Translations under genes and position numbers: made by a program | Shown: one piece after another, positions 53,376 through 64,000 of the stretch | Numbering within the stretch: the stretch's first letter is position 1 | Layout of the letters: every line of letters starts with the position of its first letter | The notes under the pieces: model-generated | Database searches by the model: none | Told to the model about the DNA's origin: nothing | Seen by the model: the letters and a program-made list of their open reading frames with translations, nothing else | Source of the DNA: Magnaporthiopsis rhizophila | Lineage: Eukaryota; Ascomycota; Sordariomycetes; Magnaporthales; Magnaporthaceae | Length of the DNA stretch: 64,000 bases | Reading direction: 5' to 3' | Assembly (NCBI GenBank): GCA_003049465.1 | Contig: PYSS01000016.1 | Span: forward strand, 124,001 to 188,000

Positions 53376-54290
53376 TCAAACAATCTCAAACTCCTTCTCC
53401 TCCAGTTCGCCCCTTTCCGCCATGCAAATCGCCTCGCTGTCCATGAAGCCATGGGCTTTAGCATTCCCCGACAAGCAGATACCCTTCTCCGCCGCCCAGT
53501 GGTCGCAAGCGGAAGCACGTTTTGCCTCCCCACAGAACCGCCACCACGTCGACCACGGCCAGCGTCTTGGGCCCCAGCACGCGAAACCCCTTGACCGTCC
53601 TCGCAAACACGCAATTGCTCAGCGCACCGTTGGCCGACCGCGACCACTCCTCGTACGGCCCGTCCGTCACTCTCGCCTCTCCCCTCGCCGCGGGAGCGTT
53701 CAGAGCCGCTTGCGGCCGCGCGCCGGTGGTGGAAGGTCTTGGGCTGCAGCGGACGTGATGCCGCGAGGACGGTATCGAGTAGGGCGCTGACGATACGCAG
53801 GGCCCTTCCGTCGATGATCAGGCACGGCGCGTTGCCCTATGGGCCGGCGGTGCGGTGGGGCGACGTCGATTCGGTCAGAATGTGTGACGTGTAGGCGCGC
53901 CAGTCGGGTACCCACGAGGGGATGTAGCCGGCGCCTCCCACTGCCCCGCTGTCGCGGCCAGGGCTACGTGCTGCACGGCGGCCAGCGTGACGAGGCCGGG
54001 CTCGGCCGTGCCGCCGCCGGCCATTACCGCCCGCGTGGCGACGTCAGTATAGACCGCGGCCAGGTCGTGCAGGTCCGCGACTGTGCCATTCTTGCGCGAG
54101 TAGTGGCCGTGAAAGGCGAAGATGCGGTCGCCGTCGTCGGCGGCCAAATACGACAGCGGCTCATATGGCATGCCCGACTCGGCACTCATGTCATAGACGT
54201 TAAGGGTCCTAACAAGAGGGTCTCTGCCCGGCCCTGGGGAGAGGGTGAGCATCCCGATGGAGTGGTCATCCGGCAGCCGAATGTACTGGT
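53376..54290 (-). pseudogene. HET-domain gene relic lacking the HET core
   Basis: Read on the minus strand. YIRLPDDHSIGMLTLSPGPG and PLVRTLNVYDMSAES lead to PYEPLSYLAADDGDRIFAFH. Here the start of the HET domain (Y-E-x-L-S-Y) is joined directly to the block that normally follows it (D-R-I-F-A), so the segment with the WVDAICI-type and R-W-x-L-Q-E motifs is missing. AVYTDVATRAVMAGGG follows, then after a shift GYIPSWVPDWRAYTSHI. After another shift come EEWSRSANGALSNCVFARTV and VDVVAVLWGG...GGGEGYLLVGEC, with one extra base, then KAHGFMDSEAICM and the end at 53376. An internal deletion plus at least three shifts make it a dead gene. Confidence 0.8.
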
Positions 54291-55235
54291 AAGTCTCCTT
54301 TTTCCAGATAGTGTACCTACCTACCTACATACTAGTCACTGGCGCACGAAGGTGTAGTTGTCGAGATTCTTGGAAAATAAAAAGCAAGGGCGACAGACAA
54401 TATGTTCTACTTGAGAACTCCAAGAGCGCCACCCTCAAAGCCGTAAAGCTGGCCTTTCCATCTATACGCCCGCTTCTCCTGCAATGAGTAGAGTGCATAC
54501 TTGGACGTGATGGAGGTACAGAGTTGCGTTGTCCTACCAAGCAGGGCGGAAAGATTAGGACTGTTTCACTGTTTTGCTAAAGATCCCCATATCTCTCCGA
54601 CTCTTTCAGCTTGGGCGTAGGGTGGTGGCCTCATGACTACATCATCTTCCCGCCCTATTTTGCAGGCTGAACGAGTCCACGCCTTCTCACAGGCGGCTTT
54701 CCATGCCCTCCAAGACGCAACGAGGAGCCAAGCAAATACTTGTAGTAGAGCAGCCATCACACAGCGGCATCCTACACACTCTGATTAGCCGTGGGCTGTC
54801 ACACTGGAGTGATTTGAGGCAGGCTCGCTGCGCGAGCCAGACCGCTGGAGAGCCGTAAGGAGTGTAGTGGTTTTGCTTCAAAGGAAGTTGTTGCGTGTCT
54901 ATTTGGTATCTTGGTCTAGACGATTGCGCGTGCCGTTTGCAGGGTGGTCGCTTTGTGGGTCTGTGGATTCAGGAGTGACCCCTGAAGCAGACTCCGCCAG
55001 CCCGGCACCAATCGTGCAACTCGGCGAGCTCGCCCCCAAGAGATTAGAAAATTGTCCTTGCATTGCCAATTTGGTAGCTTCTCGATTACAGCTGGCTTTC
55101 AATCCACCCCGAGCTTTGACGCCTGCGCACATGTTTGCAAACACAACAAGCAGAGGGTACCCGCCCACCTCCTTCCCATCCACCGCAATGAGGATATTCA
55201 AGAAACGTGCGCGACTCAAAACCACCAGACCCAAA
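54291..55235. other. Intergenic region with nothing recognised
   Basis: No gene or RNA recognised in 945 bp. Confidence 0.5.
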
Positions 55236-55939
55236 TCACAACATCCCGCCCGCCTTCTTGGCGGCAACCACCTGGGTAAAGTTGGCAAGGCGCCCAGCGG
55301 CGAGGTCGAAAGCGATCCGCGCCTTGTTGTCGTGGATGGTGATGGTGCTGGTGTTGCTGGACGGCGTCGCGGGCGCGCGCGCGCACGACGCCCACGCGAT
55401 GGTGACGGCTGCGCCCGCCGGGTCGATGCTGCCGCCTGACCACGAGCTGCAGCCACTGCAGACCGCGTCGAGGCGCCAGTGCGTCGAGTTCGTCGTTGAA
55501 GTGCGGAAGACGGTGTAGCTTGCCCCTGTGTAGGGCGTCGGGGCGGTGCGAGAGCTTTTTTTTTGTTGATGGTCAGTACCCAGCTAGGTGACATCCCCAG
55601 ATTATCATAATATACAAACACTCACACTGCGCGCCGGCTGCTCACGACGGCGCCGGTTCCGCCGTTGGAATAGGCGATGGTAAGCGGGTTGTTGGTCATC
55701 TGGCCGCCCCAGGCCAGCGCGGCCCAGCCGACGGCGCGGGGCGCCACGATCTGGATCAGGACGTCGAAGGCCGTGTTGCGGACGGCCGTGTCGGGCACGG
55801 CGACGCGGTAGGCGACGCGCTGGGGGCTGACGAACTCGGAGTAGCACACAGATCCGTCGCAGAACTTGGCCGCCTGAACGACGGTCGGGGCGGCCCCGAA
55901 GAGCGCCAAGACCGCGGTAGCATACTGAAGGAAGCTCAT
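55236..55939 (-). CDS. Secreted CDH-type cytochrome (DOMON-like) domain protein, complement(join(55236..55554,55626..55939))
   Basis: Two exons encode 210 residues. Residues 1-23 are a signal peptide (MSFLQYATAVLALFGAAPTV...). The rest is a single b-type cytochrome domain as found at the N-terminus of cellobiose dehydrogenase: KFCDGSVCYSEF, VGWAALAWGGQMTNNPLTIAYSNG with the likely Met heme ligand, and NSTHWRLDAVCSGCSSW with the likely His ligand and cysteines. There is no flavin domain downstream; the stop is at 55236. Free-standing CDH-cytochrome proteins are known from fungi and may pass electrons to lytic polysaccharide monooxygenases, but the role here is inferred. The donor GTGAGT at 55625 and an A-tract acceptor (AAG) keep the phase. 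Confidence 0.88.
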
Positions 55940-57001
55940 TGCTGCTTCCTTGATTCCCTAGCTCAAGGCTTTTGGTGCCGTAGCGGTAGACGTGGCCGGG
56001 CTCCTCCTTTGTTATCGGCGGCCGCTAGGGGGTTGGTGTGCTTGCTGTTTGGAGGTTCAACGAGCGAGGCAGGGAGCGAGGACTGGTCCAGCGCGAGGAG
56101 ACGGCATCAACGAATGGATATATGGGAAAGACGTAGGTATCCTAATACAGCTGCACTTGCCCCTTGCCCGTATGTGGCGTCACCCAAAGGGGCAGGTAGA
56201 TACCATATCTGGTCGGCGAAAGGGCATCGTGGAATTTTTAGCCGGATAGTGCAATGAAACGCTGCGAAAGATGAGTTTCCGATCGTCTTCCATATATGCA
56301 AGCAATATGCAGGTCTAATTCAATACTCGATCGACCCAGCCAACCATTGGTAAACAAGAGATTCTGAGTGGTGCGTAATGCAGAGTGCCATTTAGACCGG
56401 GCCGGGAAACGAGCGCCGAGCACCGGGACCGTGGTCGCTTCGCTTGACGTGTAGCACGGCATTTGTATCCTCAAGGGCCTTGATCATACACAGGGGAGGG
56501 GAGGTGCCATTGTGCCAAGGCGATGTGGTGGCCAAGACGCGGGGGCGATGGAGGAGACGCAAACGAAGGTCACCCATATCCCACTCTCTAGGCTAAAGTC
56601 GCATGCCTCGTTTAAACGGATAACATCGGACCTCCGACGCTGGAAGGCGGAAGGCTGTTGCAAAAGGATAGCGTGGCAAACGGATGGCGAATCGGAGACG
56701 ACTTTTTACAAATTCCCCAGATTACGGGCCTTTAAACCAGACATAACCGGGATCTAGAACATCATGCCGTTTTTTTTTTGTTTTTTTCATTTACCTGTCA
56801 AGAAGCCCTAGGTCTACGAAGCCGTAAGGCCGAAGGACAGACCTACGTCGTCGAATTCGCATCGTTGCGCCTGTCACTCAGTCTAAACAAGAGGCCACAC
56901 ATCCCTGCCCCTTCATGTCCCTCTTCAGCCAACCCGCCTGCGAACCAGCTTACATACCACGTCTCCTTCCCGATCACAAGCCCCAAGTAGACAGACGAGA
57001 C
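55940..57001. other. Intergenic region with nothing recognised
   Basis: A poly-T-rich patch lies at 56766-56785. No gene recognised. Confidence 0.5.
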
Positions 57002-57856
57002 TCAGGCCCAGCGATCGAGCTCCTCGTCCGCCCATCTCCAAGCCTCTTCGTCCAGCGCGATCTCGACAGTGAGCACGACGCCGCAGGCCAGGATCAGCTC
57101 GAACTCGGCGCGCGTCGTCGGCCAGGGCGCATCGACCGCCGCGGGCAGGTCGCCGATCCGCAGCGCGAGGAGCCTGCCGGAACGCGGGGGCGCGAGTAAC
57201 TCGTGCAGCCCGGCCAGCTGGGCGCGCGTGCAGGCCAGCGCGTAGCAGAACGCCTGGCCGCCGCGGCGGGGTGCCGTCAGGTCGACCACCGTGACCCGGA
57301 CGGTGGGCTCGGGAGAGAAGCCGGGGTGGGGAGAGCGTCGGTAAAGGGGAGGTTGTTCCTGATACGGGGACTGGCGCGGCGGCCAGCCGCTACTGCAGTG
57401 GTTGGGGTTCTGGGGCCCTTGCTGGCAGTGGCTGTGATGGACACCCTGATGCGAGTAGCTGTAATGGGCGTTATGCGTGCCGGCATACTCCCTGGCCGGG
57501 CTGGCTGAGCTGATCGAGTAGCCTGGCTCCATGTAAGGGCTCTTCTGCGCGACGTTGTCTGGGTCGTTGGAGACGTTGGTGTGAGGAATGGGATTGCGGC
57601 CACGGGCTGTGCCGATGCTTGGGGGTGCCTTTTGGGCGTCATCATCGATTCCCTCGGGCTCCGGGTCGCGCGGGCAAGTTTCAATGACGTGGCCGCTGCC
57701 GGGGCTGGCTCCGGGACGACGATTGCCGTCAGAACCACCCTCCATCGCCGCCGCGGCCCTCAGCTTGCGCCTGGCTTCCCTACGCATTACCTTGAGGCGG
57801 TCCGGGTGGTCGGCACCGTACACGAAACGGTAGACGGCGAATGGGTCGAGGCGCAT
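57002..57856 (-). CDS. Conserved-type hypothetical protein with disordered middle
   Basis: Single exon of 284 residues from the ATG at 57856; the frame continues upstream without an ATG. The N-terminus (MRLDPFAVYRFVYGADHPDR) is followed by a basic segment (RREARRKLRA), a long Pro/Ser/His/Gln-rich disordered stretch (60-190) and a folded-looking C-terminal part: VRVTVVDLTAPRRGGQAFCY, LLALRIGDLPAAVDAPWPTT and VVLTVEIALDEEAWRWADEE. No signal peptide or membrane segment. The family is not recognised. The conserved ends suggest an N-terminal peptide motif and a small alpha/beta domain. Confidence 0.7.
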   Translation of the reverse strand: MRLDPFAVYRFVYGADHPDRLKVMRREARRKLRAAAAMEGGSDGNRRPGASPGSGHVIETCPRDPEPEGIDDDAQKAPPSIGTARGRNPIPHTNVSNDPDNVAQKSPYMEPGYSISSASPAREYAGTHNAHYSYSHQGVHHSHCQQGPQNPNHCSSGWPPRQSPYQEQPPLYRRSPHPGFSPEPTVRVTVVDLTAPRRGGQAFCYALACTRAQLAGLHELLAPPRSGRLLALRIGDLPAAVDAPWPTTRAEFELILACGVVLTVEIALDEEAWRWADEELDRWA

Positions 57857-59109
57857 GGTTCCGGCTCGGAATAATTGAGAGAAATCGCCAATACTGAGGG
57901 TAGGACCGCAGAGAATGGGACAGCAGAGTGATAGTGCTCTGGTCGTGTTCAAAGTCACCTCTGGGATTGGGCGACTCCATACCCTTATGAAGGCATCAAT
58001 CCCTTTGATATGGTCCTCGCAGAGGAAGTGTCAGTGCACAGAATGGGCGGGCGAGGCGTATCAAAGGCTGAGCGCATCATAATCGCGGCCAGCTGCTTGC
58101 AGCAGGTCGGCAGCTCCGTGTCAAAGGCCATTGCCAGGCATCCCGTTCAGGCATTGTTGCAATCCATCTGCAGTGTAAAGACAGTTTGTTTCCATGTACG
58201 CCTTGCCGAGACCTTTGGAAAGATCGGCTCCAGCCATCGCATGCCCAGCTGCGATGAGGTTCGGGCTCCTCATCCAAAGACAAGAAGATGGCGGCTGTCA
58301 CGGTTCCGAGCGGAATGAAATTGGGAGAAGTGACGACGGAAAGGAGAAACACCGAGACACAACAGAAAAATATAACATAAAGATACCTGGTTCAACACGC
58401 GTACATGCATCCATACGCAGAGGCAAATAAAACAGCAAAAAGCTCATTAGCCACTTCTTTGTTGTTCGGGTGTCTGCCCGACACGGAACCGCCGTTCACA
58501 ATCTCGCGGTTATTTTAAAGCATCGTTCAACTCTTCAAATGCAAGAATATATACTCCCCAAGCGGGATACCTACGACTACACCTGTCGCTTGAAATCACG
58601 ATGTACAGATGTATTTACTTACCACTCGAATGAAGTCACTACCTACCGGCCTTATAATGCTTGGCCGCCGTTTTTAACTTCTTTATATATATATATATTT
58701 TTTATCACAAACAATTGTTCCCAGCAAACGGCATGAACAAACAATGAGAAAAAAACAAAACGCACGTGTAATCCATGCTTTAGTGCCTGCGTGCGCCAAG
58801 GCCGGAATGCCCCACTTCTGCCGAATCCAGCCACTCAGCCACAAGTGATTCTGCCGCTAGAGGCACCTGGCAGGCCCTGCAGCGGCCCCATCGAAGAAGA
58901 CTGCTTCCACGTATACCTTCAAAATCTCATGTGGTGTTGAGAAATCGCATCTCGCCCTCCCTCCATCCTTTTCTACCATTCCCTCCCGCGCCCACCCATT
59001 GCGCGACCATTGCAACCGCAACATCCAACGGGTTTCTTCGTCGGCGTCCCGCATACTATCCATTTTCTTTTCTTTGTCGTGTTTCCGGCATTGCCGCAAA
59101 TCCGTCAAG
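57857..59109. other. Intergenic region with a TA repeat
   Basis: No gene recognised in 1.25 kb. A short (TA)7 run is at 58685-58698. The last 200 bp are C/T-rich, as in the promoter and 5' leader of a strongly expressed gene. Confidence 0.5.
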
Positions 59110-59930
59110 ATGGCCGGCCTCAGCCCTCAAATGTAAGTGCCGGCACTCGTCCGCGCATCCTGTCGCGCAGGAAACAGCGCAACCTGGGCAGCGTTCGACC
59201 ATGAGCGCACCGCAGCCTCACTCTCGCCGTGCTCGTCTCGCTGACAAGACGCCGACGATGGCGCACACAACAGAACCAACATGGTCATCATCCTGGGCAT
59301 GATCCAGGTGGCCAAAAAGATCCCGTTTGAGGACCCCAACGTCCTCAACATGGCGCGTGCCGGCTACGCCCTGAGCAACCTGATCATCCTGGGCATCTCG
59401 CTCTACATCATGTCCTGCATCAACAAGAAGAAGGGTGTGCACCTTTCCCACTCCCCCGCCCTTCCACCACATGCCTTGTATGTATCGCAAACTGGCCGGA
59501 CATGGCTGACACGAGACGTTTTACTCGTTCCACAGACCTCACGACCCTCAAGTACGTCGAGCCCGCGCCGGTCGGGTCCTCGGAGGAGCCCAAGTTGGTG
59601 ACGACGACGATCCACGCGTACGACCTCAGCAAGCTCAAGGAGGCGCTCCGGTCCCAGGCCATGGGCGTGGGCATGATGGCCGTGATGCACCTCTACTTCA
59701 AGTACACCAACCCGCTGCTCATCCAGTCCATCATCCCGCTCAAGGGCGCCCTCGAGTCCAACCTGGCCAAGATCCACATCTTCGGGCAGCCCGCGTCGGG
59801 CGACCTCAAGCGCCCCTTCAAGCAGGCCCAGGGCCTTATGGCTGGGCTCCAAGGCGGCCCCGCCCAGAGCGACAAGAAGGCCGTCGAGGCTGCCGAGCGT
59901 GCCGGCCGCGGTGGTGCCAAGGAGGAGTAA
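59110..59930 (+). CDS. PHO88: Pho88/Snd3-family ER membrane protein, join(59110..59132,59274..59434,59536..59930)
   Basis: Three exons encode 192 residues. AGLSPQITNMVIILGMIQVA joins the first two exons and matches the SPQI start of the family. KKIPFEDPNVLNMARAGYAL and a second hydrophobic helix (LSNLIILGISLYIMSCINKK) follow. The third exon begins with DLTTLKYVEPA, the family hallmark, then TTTIHAYDLSKLKEALRSQA and the conserved middle MGVGMMAVMHLYFKYTNPLL. Pho88, also called Snd3, is an ER membrane protein of the SND pathway, which targets proteins with internal signals; it was first found through phosphate uptake defects in yeast. Length and exon phases are normal. The 141-bp first intron directly after a 23-nt exon is typical of this gene in related fungi. 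Confidence 0.95.
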
Positions 59931-60447
59931 GAGATCTGGGAAACGGAAAATATGTGCGGGGACCTTTTTCTTCTCTTAAATGTATCTTTCAGGTGTTATT
60001 ATTGCCTTGCGTTCCTTCTATGTTGCCATACATGTCCATCACTTCTCTGTGCATATTGGTCAAACTACGGGCCCTGCGCCTGTCCAGGAATGCAGGAACA
60101 AATCGCTTGGGGCCGACTATGTAGTAGATGGCAAGCTGGCTTTAAGCGATTGGCCGCACGCCAATGCTGTGACTGTGAGAGCGGGCAGATTTTGCAGGGA
60201 TTTTGGGCTCTCTGGAGCGCGGGTCTTGCGAAACGCGCCACCAATGCGACAGCTAGTGGCGTCACCACGGATTTCCCACCGATTTCGTAACTCCGATCTT
60301 TGAGCCGCATTGATCCCTTGTAGCAGCCAACTTCTAGGAGGCGTCTCCGAGCTCATTTCATTCCCAACCGAAAACAAACCGCAAAGCTTTGAGTACCTAG
60401 CCGCCGTCCACGGCATTCTTTACAGTGAGCAACCCGCAGCTGCAAAA
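59931..60447. other. Intergenic region between PHO88 and RAD14
   Basis: No gene recognised. Both flanking genes are on the plus strand. Confidence 0.5.
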
Positions 60448-61864
60448 ATGGAGGCCCCAGGAACCCCTCCCCGACAGCCTGCATCGTCAACGCGACGGCC
60501 GCCATCCCCACCAACCCCCGAGGTTACCCGCAGAATAGTATGCCCGCTTTTCCGAGATGCAATGCCGCCCCTGAGCGCGACGCCTAGCTGACTTGGTGTA
60601 ACCCCCAGGAGGAGAACCGCCTCAGAGCAAAAGCCATCCGCGACCAGCATGAAGCCGCCGCCAGGGCCGCGGGCAAATCGACGCTACCGCCGAAGACGGC
60701 CTCCGGATTCGTGGCCACCGACGACATCCATATAGTCGGCGGCGACAACAACGGCGGCGGCGGTCGGGTCACCAGGAGCAGCAGGAAGCGGCCGCATAGC
60801 GAAACAGAGCCGGTCGCAGCACCGGCGGCGACCCGCGCCTCGACCACCATCAGTCGCGCGACCGTTCCGGTTAGCAACCGCGATGCGCGCACGACGTCGG
60901 CGAAGCCGGGCGAGGAGGCACCGCTCAAGCCGGCGCGCAAGTTTACAAACTACGTCGACTACAACTTTAGCGCCATGACGGACACCAAGGGCGGGTTCCT
61001 GACGGCCGACGACGACCCACACAACTACGCGCTCAACGCAGGCGGCAAGGGCAAGGAGGCCGAGGAGCAGAGGCCGGCGCACATGACGCAGGAGGAGTGG
61101 GAGCGCAAGCAGCTGCTCAAGAAGCTGCGGCGGCAAAAGGCTGGGCCATTCGAGCCGGGCATGAGCGCGCTCGTGTCGGACGCCGAGCGCAAAAAGTGCC
61201 GCGAGTGCGGAAGCCTCGAGATCGACTTTGTGTGGGAGGAGGTCTTTGGGATCTGCGTGTGCGGCGCGTGCAAGGAGAAGCACCCCGAGAAGTACAGCCT
61301 CCTGACCAAGACGGAGTGCCGGCAGGATTATCTCCTGACGGAACGTGAGTTCCTCCCTCCCTCTCCCCCTTTTTTCTTCTTCTTCCAAACTCTCGGGGAA
61401 GAATCACCTCAGCTAAAATCTAGACCCAAGCCGAACTGCGCGACGAGGAGCTCCTGCCGCACCTCAACAAGCCGAACCCGCACAAGTCGCATTGGCACGA
61501 CATGATGCTGTTCCTGCGGTGCCAGGTCGAGGAGTACGCGCTGGGGCCGGACCGGTGGGGGTCGGCCGAGGCGCTCGACGCCGAGTTCGAGCGGCGCGAG
61601 GCCGACAAGCGGGTGCGCAAGGAGGCAAAGTTCAAGAGCAAGCTGGCCGAGCTCAAGAAGCGCACGCACGCCGACGCGTTCCGGCGCGCCACGAAGTCCG
61701 GCCTGGCCGAGGCGGGCGGGGTCAGGGCGACCAAGTTCGGCGACAGGATCGGGGCCCAGGGACCCCACGTGCACGACTGGGGGCGAGCCGTCGAGAACGA
61801 GGTGGGCGTGTCGGTCAAGACGTGCCAGTCGTGCGGGATGGAGGTGGAGGAGCTGGAATTTTAG
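60448..61864 (+). CDS. RAD14: DNA damage recognition protein Rad14 (XPA), join(60448..60537,60609..61344,61431..61864)
   Basis: Three exons encode 419 residues. A Pro-rich start is followed by EENRLRAKAIRDQHEAAARA, a helix typical of the XPA N-terminus. The zinc finger is CRECGSLEIDFVWEEVFGICVCGAC with Cys227, Cys230, Cys248 and Cys251 (C-x2-C-x17-C-x2-C). The DNA-binding domain goes on with YSLLTKTECRQDYLLTEPEL, LLPHLNKPNPHKSHWHDMML, and LFLRCQVEEYAL, with helix-forming charged sequence to the end (VSVKTCQSCGMEVEELEF). Rad14 verifies lesions in nucleotide excision repair and recruits repair endonucleases. The last intron must use the AG at 61429-61430; the AG eight bases before it breaks the conserved TEPEL. 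Confidence 0.95.
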
Positions 61865-62798
61865 CCTTTTCTGTCATCTGCACGCACCTTTCAAGCCGTA
61901 GGTAGTAACGGTTAGGGGATGGACCCCCCTGGCCTTGTCGAGTGTGACAAGGCGCGAGGTTGCCAGTTTCGGGGAGAGCCAAGGTATCGAATGATATGGA
62001 GATGGTGGATCGACACATAGGTCGCCTGGCGTGCAATTCCATGTGTGTACCGGACCAATCCTGATTAGGAGAGCACTGCCTACAACAAGCTAACCTTGCG
62101 GTCTTTGAGAAGGTGCACCTCCCACTCTTCCTCCTCGTTGGCATCGTTATCAATCGCTGGGCGCGCCCGGGGGCGATCACACAACTGTGAGCCCCGCGCC
62201 AGCAGTCACAACGTGCCACAGCACATGGTGGTACGTCGCACGATGACTAAAAATTGAATGAAAGTTGAAGCTCTTTTCCGGCGGTGATGCCAACTCTTGT
62301 TTGTTTTTTGGGCCAAGTGCCTCGCTCTGGCGCATGTCAGGAAAAAGGCCTAACCCCTTTGGGCATAGCGAACGGCCCGCCATTGGTTCAATTGCCAACA
62401 AGCTCGTGGGGTCAATGGCGATTTCCACATTTTTCGCCGGATTGAGCCGCGCAACTACTCCCAACTATCAAGTTAATGCGCACGTCGCCCAAAAAATTAG
62501 CGAGACGCCGATTAATTCGCCACCAAGGACCCCCACCGCAAACACCAGTTGACAGAATCCACGGTCTCAACTTTTTTTTGGGCGTCGTGATATGGTTCAT
62601 GCGCACGCAAACAGAATATTATGGCGCGTGCTCAACAAAGGGACGCCGCTGCCCGTATCCCCACTGCATCCTGGGCGGAGGTATAAAGCTTCCTCGTCTG
62701 GTCCGGGGTCAACCTTTATTCCTCACTCGTTATCCCGCTGCCGTCGCCTACTTTTTCGGTCACACATCACTGTCAAGCGCGTTCACCTAACCAAGACA
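61865..62798. other. Intergenic region with nothing recognised
   Basis: 0.93 kb upstream of the oxygenase gene. Some AT-rich stretches; no gene seen. Confidence 0.5.
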
Positions 62799-64000
62799 AT
62801 GAGCGATTCGGAAATGAGCGATTCGGAACGTGAAAGGCAAGATGCCTCGAGCGACAGCATCTCGTGGGAGCTCGGCAGGTTCATCGCCAGTAAATCTTCC
62901 ACCTTCGCCTGCGGGGGCTCGATTCCCATCGTATGTCGTCTCCCAGCTCTTCTCGGTGAAAGAATATCTAACACCCTCTAAAAGGAAACCACCGATCCCA
63001 CCGAGACCCCCAGCAAACGCCATGGCAAGGATGATATGCTGTCCACTGCACCCATCAGCATTCGCTGGGATTCTTCCCAGGGAAACGAGGCTATCAGTGT
63101 CGCCAAGATCACTTTCCCCATCGTCGGCCCGGATGGAGAAGCCAGCCTCGCCAAGCTAGCTCAGGACTGCCAGCCCGCGAGTTTTGGGTACAAGGGCAAG
63201 GACGTTCTCGACGAAAGCTACCGCAAAGCCGCCAAGATGGATCGCTCTGCCTTCTCGTCCGACTTCTGCCCCTACGAGCTCGGCATCATTGACACCATTG
63301 CTCAAGTTCTGCTGCCGAACACGAGGGAGAAGATATCGACGAAGGGTGTTCGGGCGGAGCTGTATAAACTTAACGTGAGTCCTTTCCCTACTGAAATCCG
63401 CAAAGAATATCGACTCTGACCGCATCCAAGATATACTCCTCCCCATCCGGCTTCTTCAAACCGCACGTCGACACCCCCCGCTCCGAAGCCCAATTTGGCT
63501 CTCTCGTCGTCAGTCTCCCCTGCCAACACGAGGGAGGACAATTGATCGTGCGCCACGCCAGACACACCGCCACGTTTGACTGGAGTGCCTCCGAGGCCAG
63601 GACGGACGCTGTCCACTGGGCCGCCTTCTACAGCGACTGCGAGCATGAAGTCAAGGAACTAACCAAAGGCCATCGCGTCACGTTGACCTACAACCTGTAT
63701 TACGCACCCGGCGTAGGCGACCTCGCTGAACACGCCCCAGCCATGGAAGTCGAGACTCTGCCCCTGTACCAGAAGGTACATAGTGCATTAGCTGAGCCTG
63801 ACTTCATGCACGACGGCGGCGTACTGGGCATCTACTGCACGCACGCCTACGCGCACAGCACAGAGGCAGGCGGCAAAGCTCTGCCATCCGTGCTGAAAGG
63901 AGCTGACATGGCCGTATACGCCGTCTTTCGCGCGCACGGGCTGAAGGTGTTTATCCGTCCTGTGCACCTACGGACAAGAGACGACGAGGACAACGAGTAC
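62799..64000 (+). CDS. 2-oxoglutarate/Fe(II) oxygenase (prolyl 4-hydroxylase-like), 3' end beyond window, join(62799..62930,62985..63374,63431..64000)
   Basis: Three exons so far give 364 residues, open at the window end. The N-terminus has a repeated MSDSE. The core holds KLNIYSSPSGFFKPHVDTPR with iron ligands His186 and Asp188, then GSLVVSLPCQHEGGQLIVRH. A further stretch, VHWAAFYSDCEHEVKELTKG, has the distal His246, followed by Arg256 (HRVTLTYNLYYAP) for 2-oxoglutarate. This is the fungal 2OG-FeII_Oxy family of unknown substrate, often more than 800 residues long, so at least half of the protein may be missing. Both introns (54 and 56 bp) are in phase 0. No signal peptide, so an intracellular enzyme. 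Confidence 0.88.

Overview
The window is nuclear DNA of a filamentous ascomycete, most likely Pezizomycotina and probably Sordariomycetes. The evidence is many genes split by short introns (46-141 bp, with CTAAC/CTGAC-like branch sites), GC-rich codon use, and fungus-specific families: HET-domain proteins, heme-thiolate peroxidase, a CDH-type cytochrome domain, the Pho88/Snd3 family and class 3 lipase. Exon models were built by hand from reading frame, splice signals and family conservation. They are predictions without transcript support.

Layout. 0-1.1 kb: the downstream part of an unidentified fungal gene carrying an in-frame stop. 2.7-6 kb: an alpha/beta hydrolase, a perfect 31-bp-arm hairpin and a small secreted protein. 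6-21.8 kb: a mostly housekeeping block with MON2 (trafficking), MMS2 (ubiquitin variant), a multi-pass membrane protein, a LYR-family protein, a bZIP/AT-hook regulator, and a secreted acidic repeat protein at its edge. 21.8-25.4 kb: gene-poor. 25.4-28.3 kb: a secreted heme-thiolate peroxidase and a broken secreted beta-helix gene. 28.9-33.4 kb: a divergent metal-uptake pair (ferric/cupric reductase and a Ctr copper transporter) whose shared upstream region holds two TTTGCTC motifs. 33.7 kb: tRNA-Gly(GCC). 34.9-36.3 kb: a terpene-synthase-like gene with altered metal motifs.

37-56 kb is accessory in character. It has a COX10 fragment, two large divergent HET genes (one HET plus transmembrane, one HET plus ankyrin repeats) sharing a 0.69-kb intergenic region with a foldback AAGTC/GACTT array, and several gene relics: an F-box-like gene, a small membrane protein, an amidase lacking its catalytic core, and a HET gene lacking its HET core. 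Between them lie an apparently intact secreted lipase and a CDH-cytochrome-like protein. 57-64 kb returns to conserved genes: a hypothetical protein, PHO88/SND3, RAD14 (XPA) and a 2-oxoglutarate/Fe(II) oxygenase cut by the window end.

The most distinctive features are the head-to-head HET pair with its foldback intergenic array, the reductase/copper-transporter pair with copper-type motifs, and the concentration of relics around the HET genes. The relics suggest a fast-turnover non-self-recognition and secretome region between two stable housekeeping blocks.
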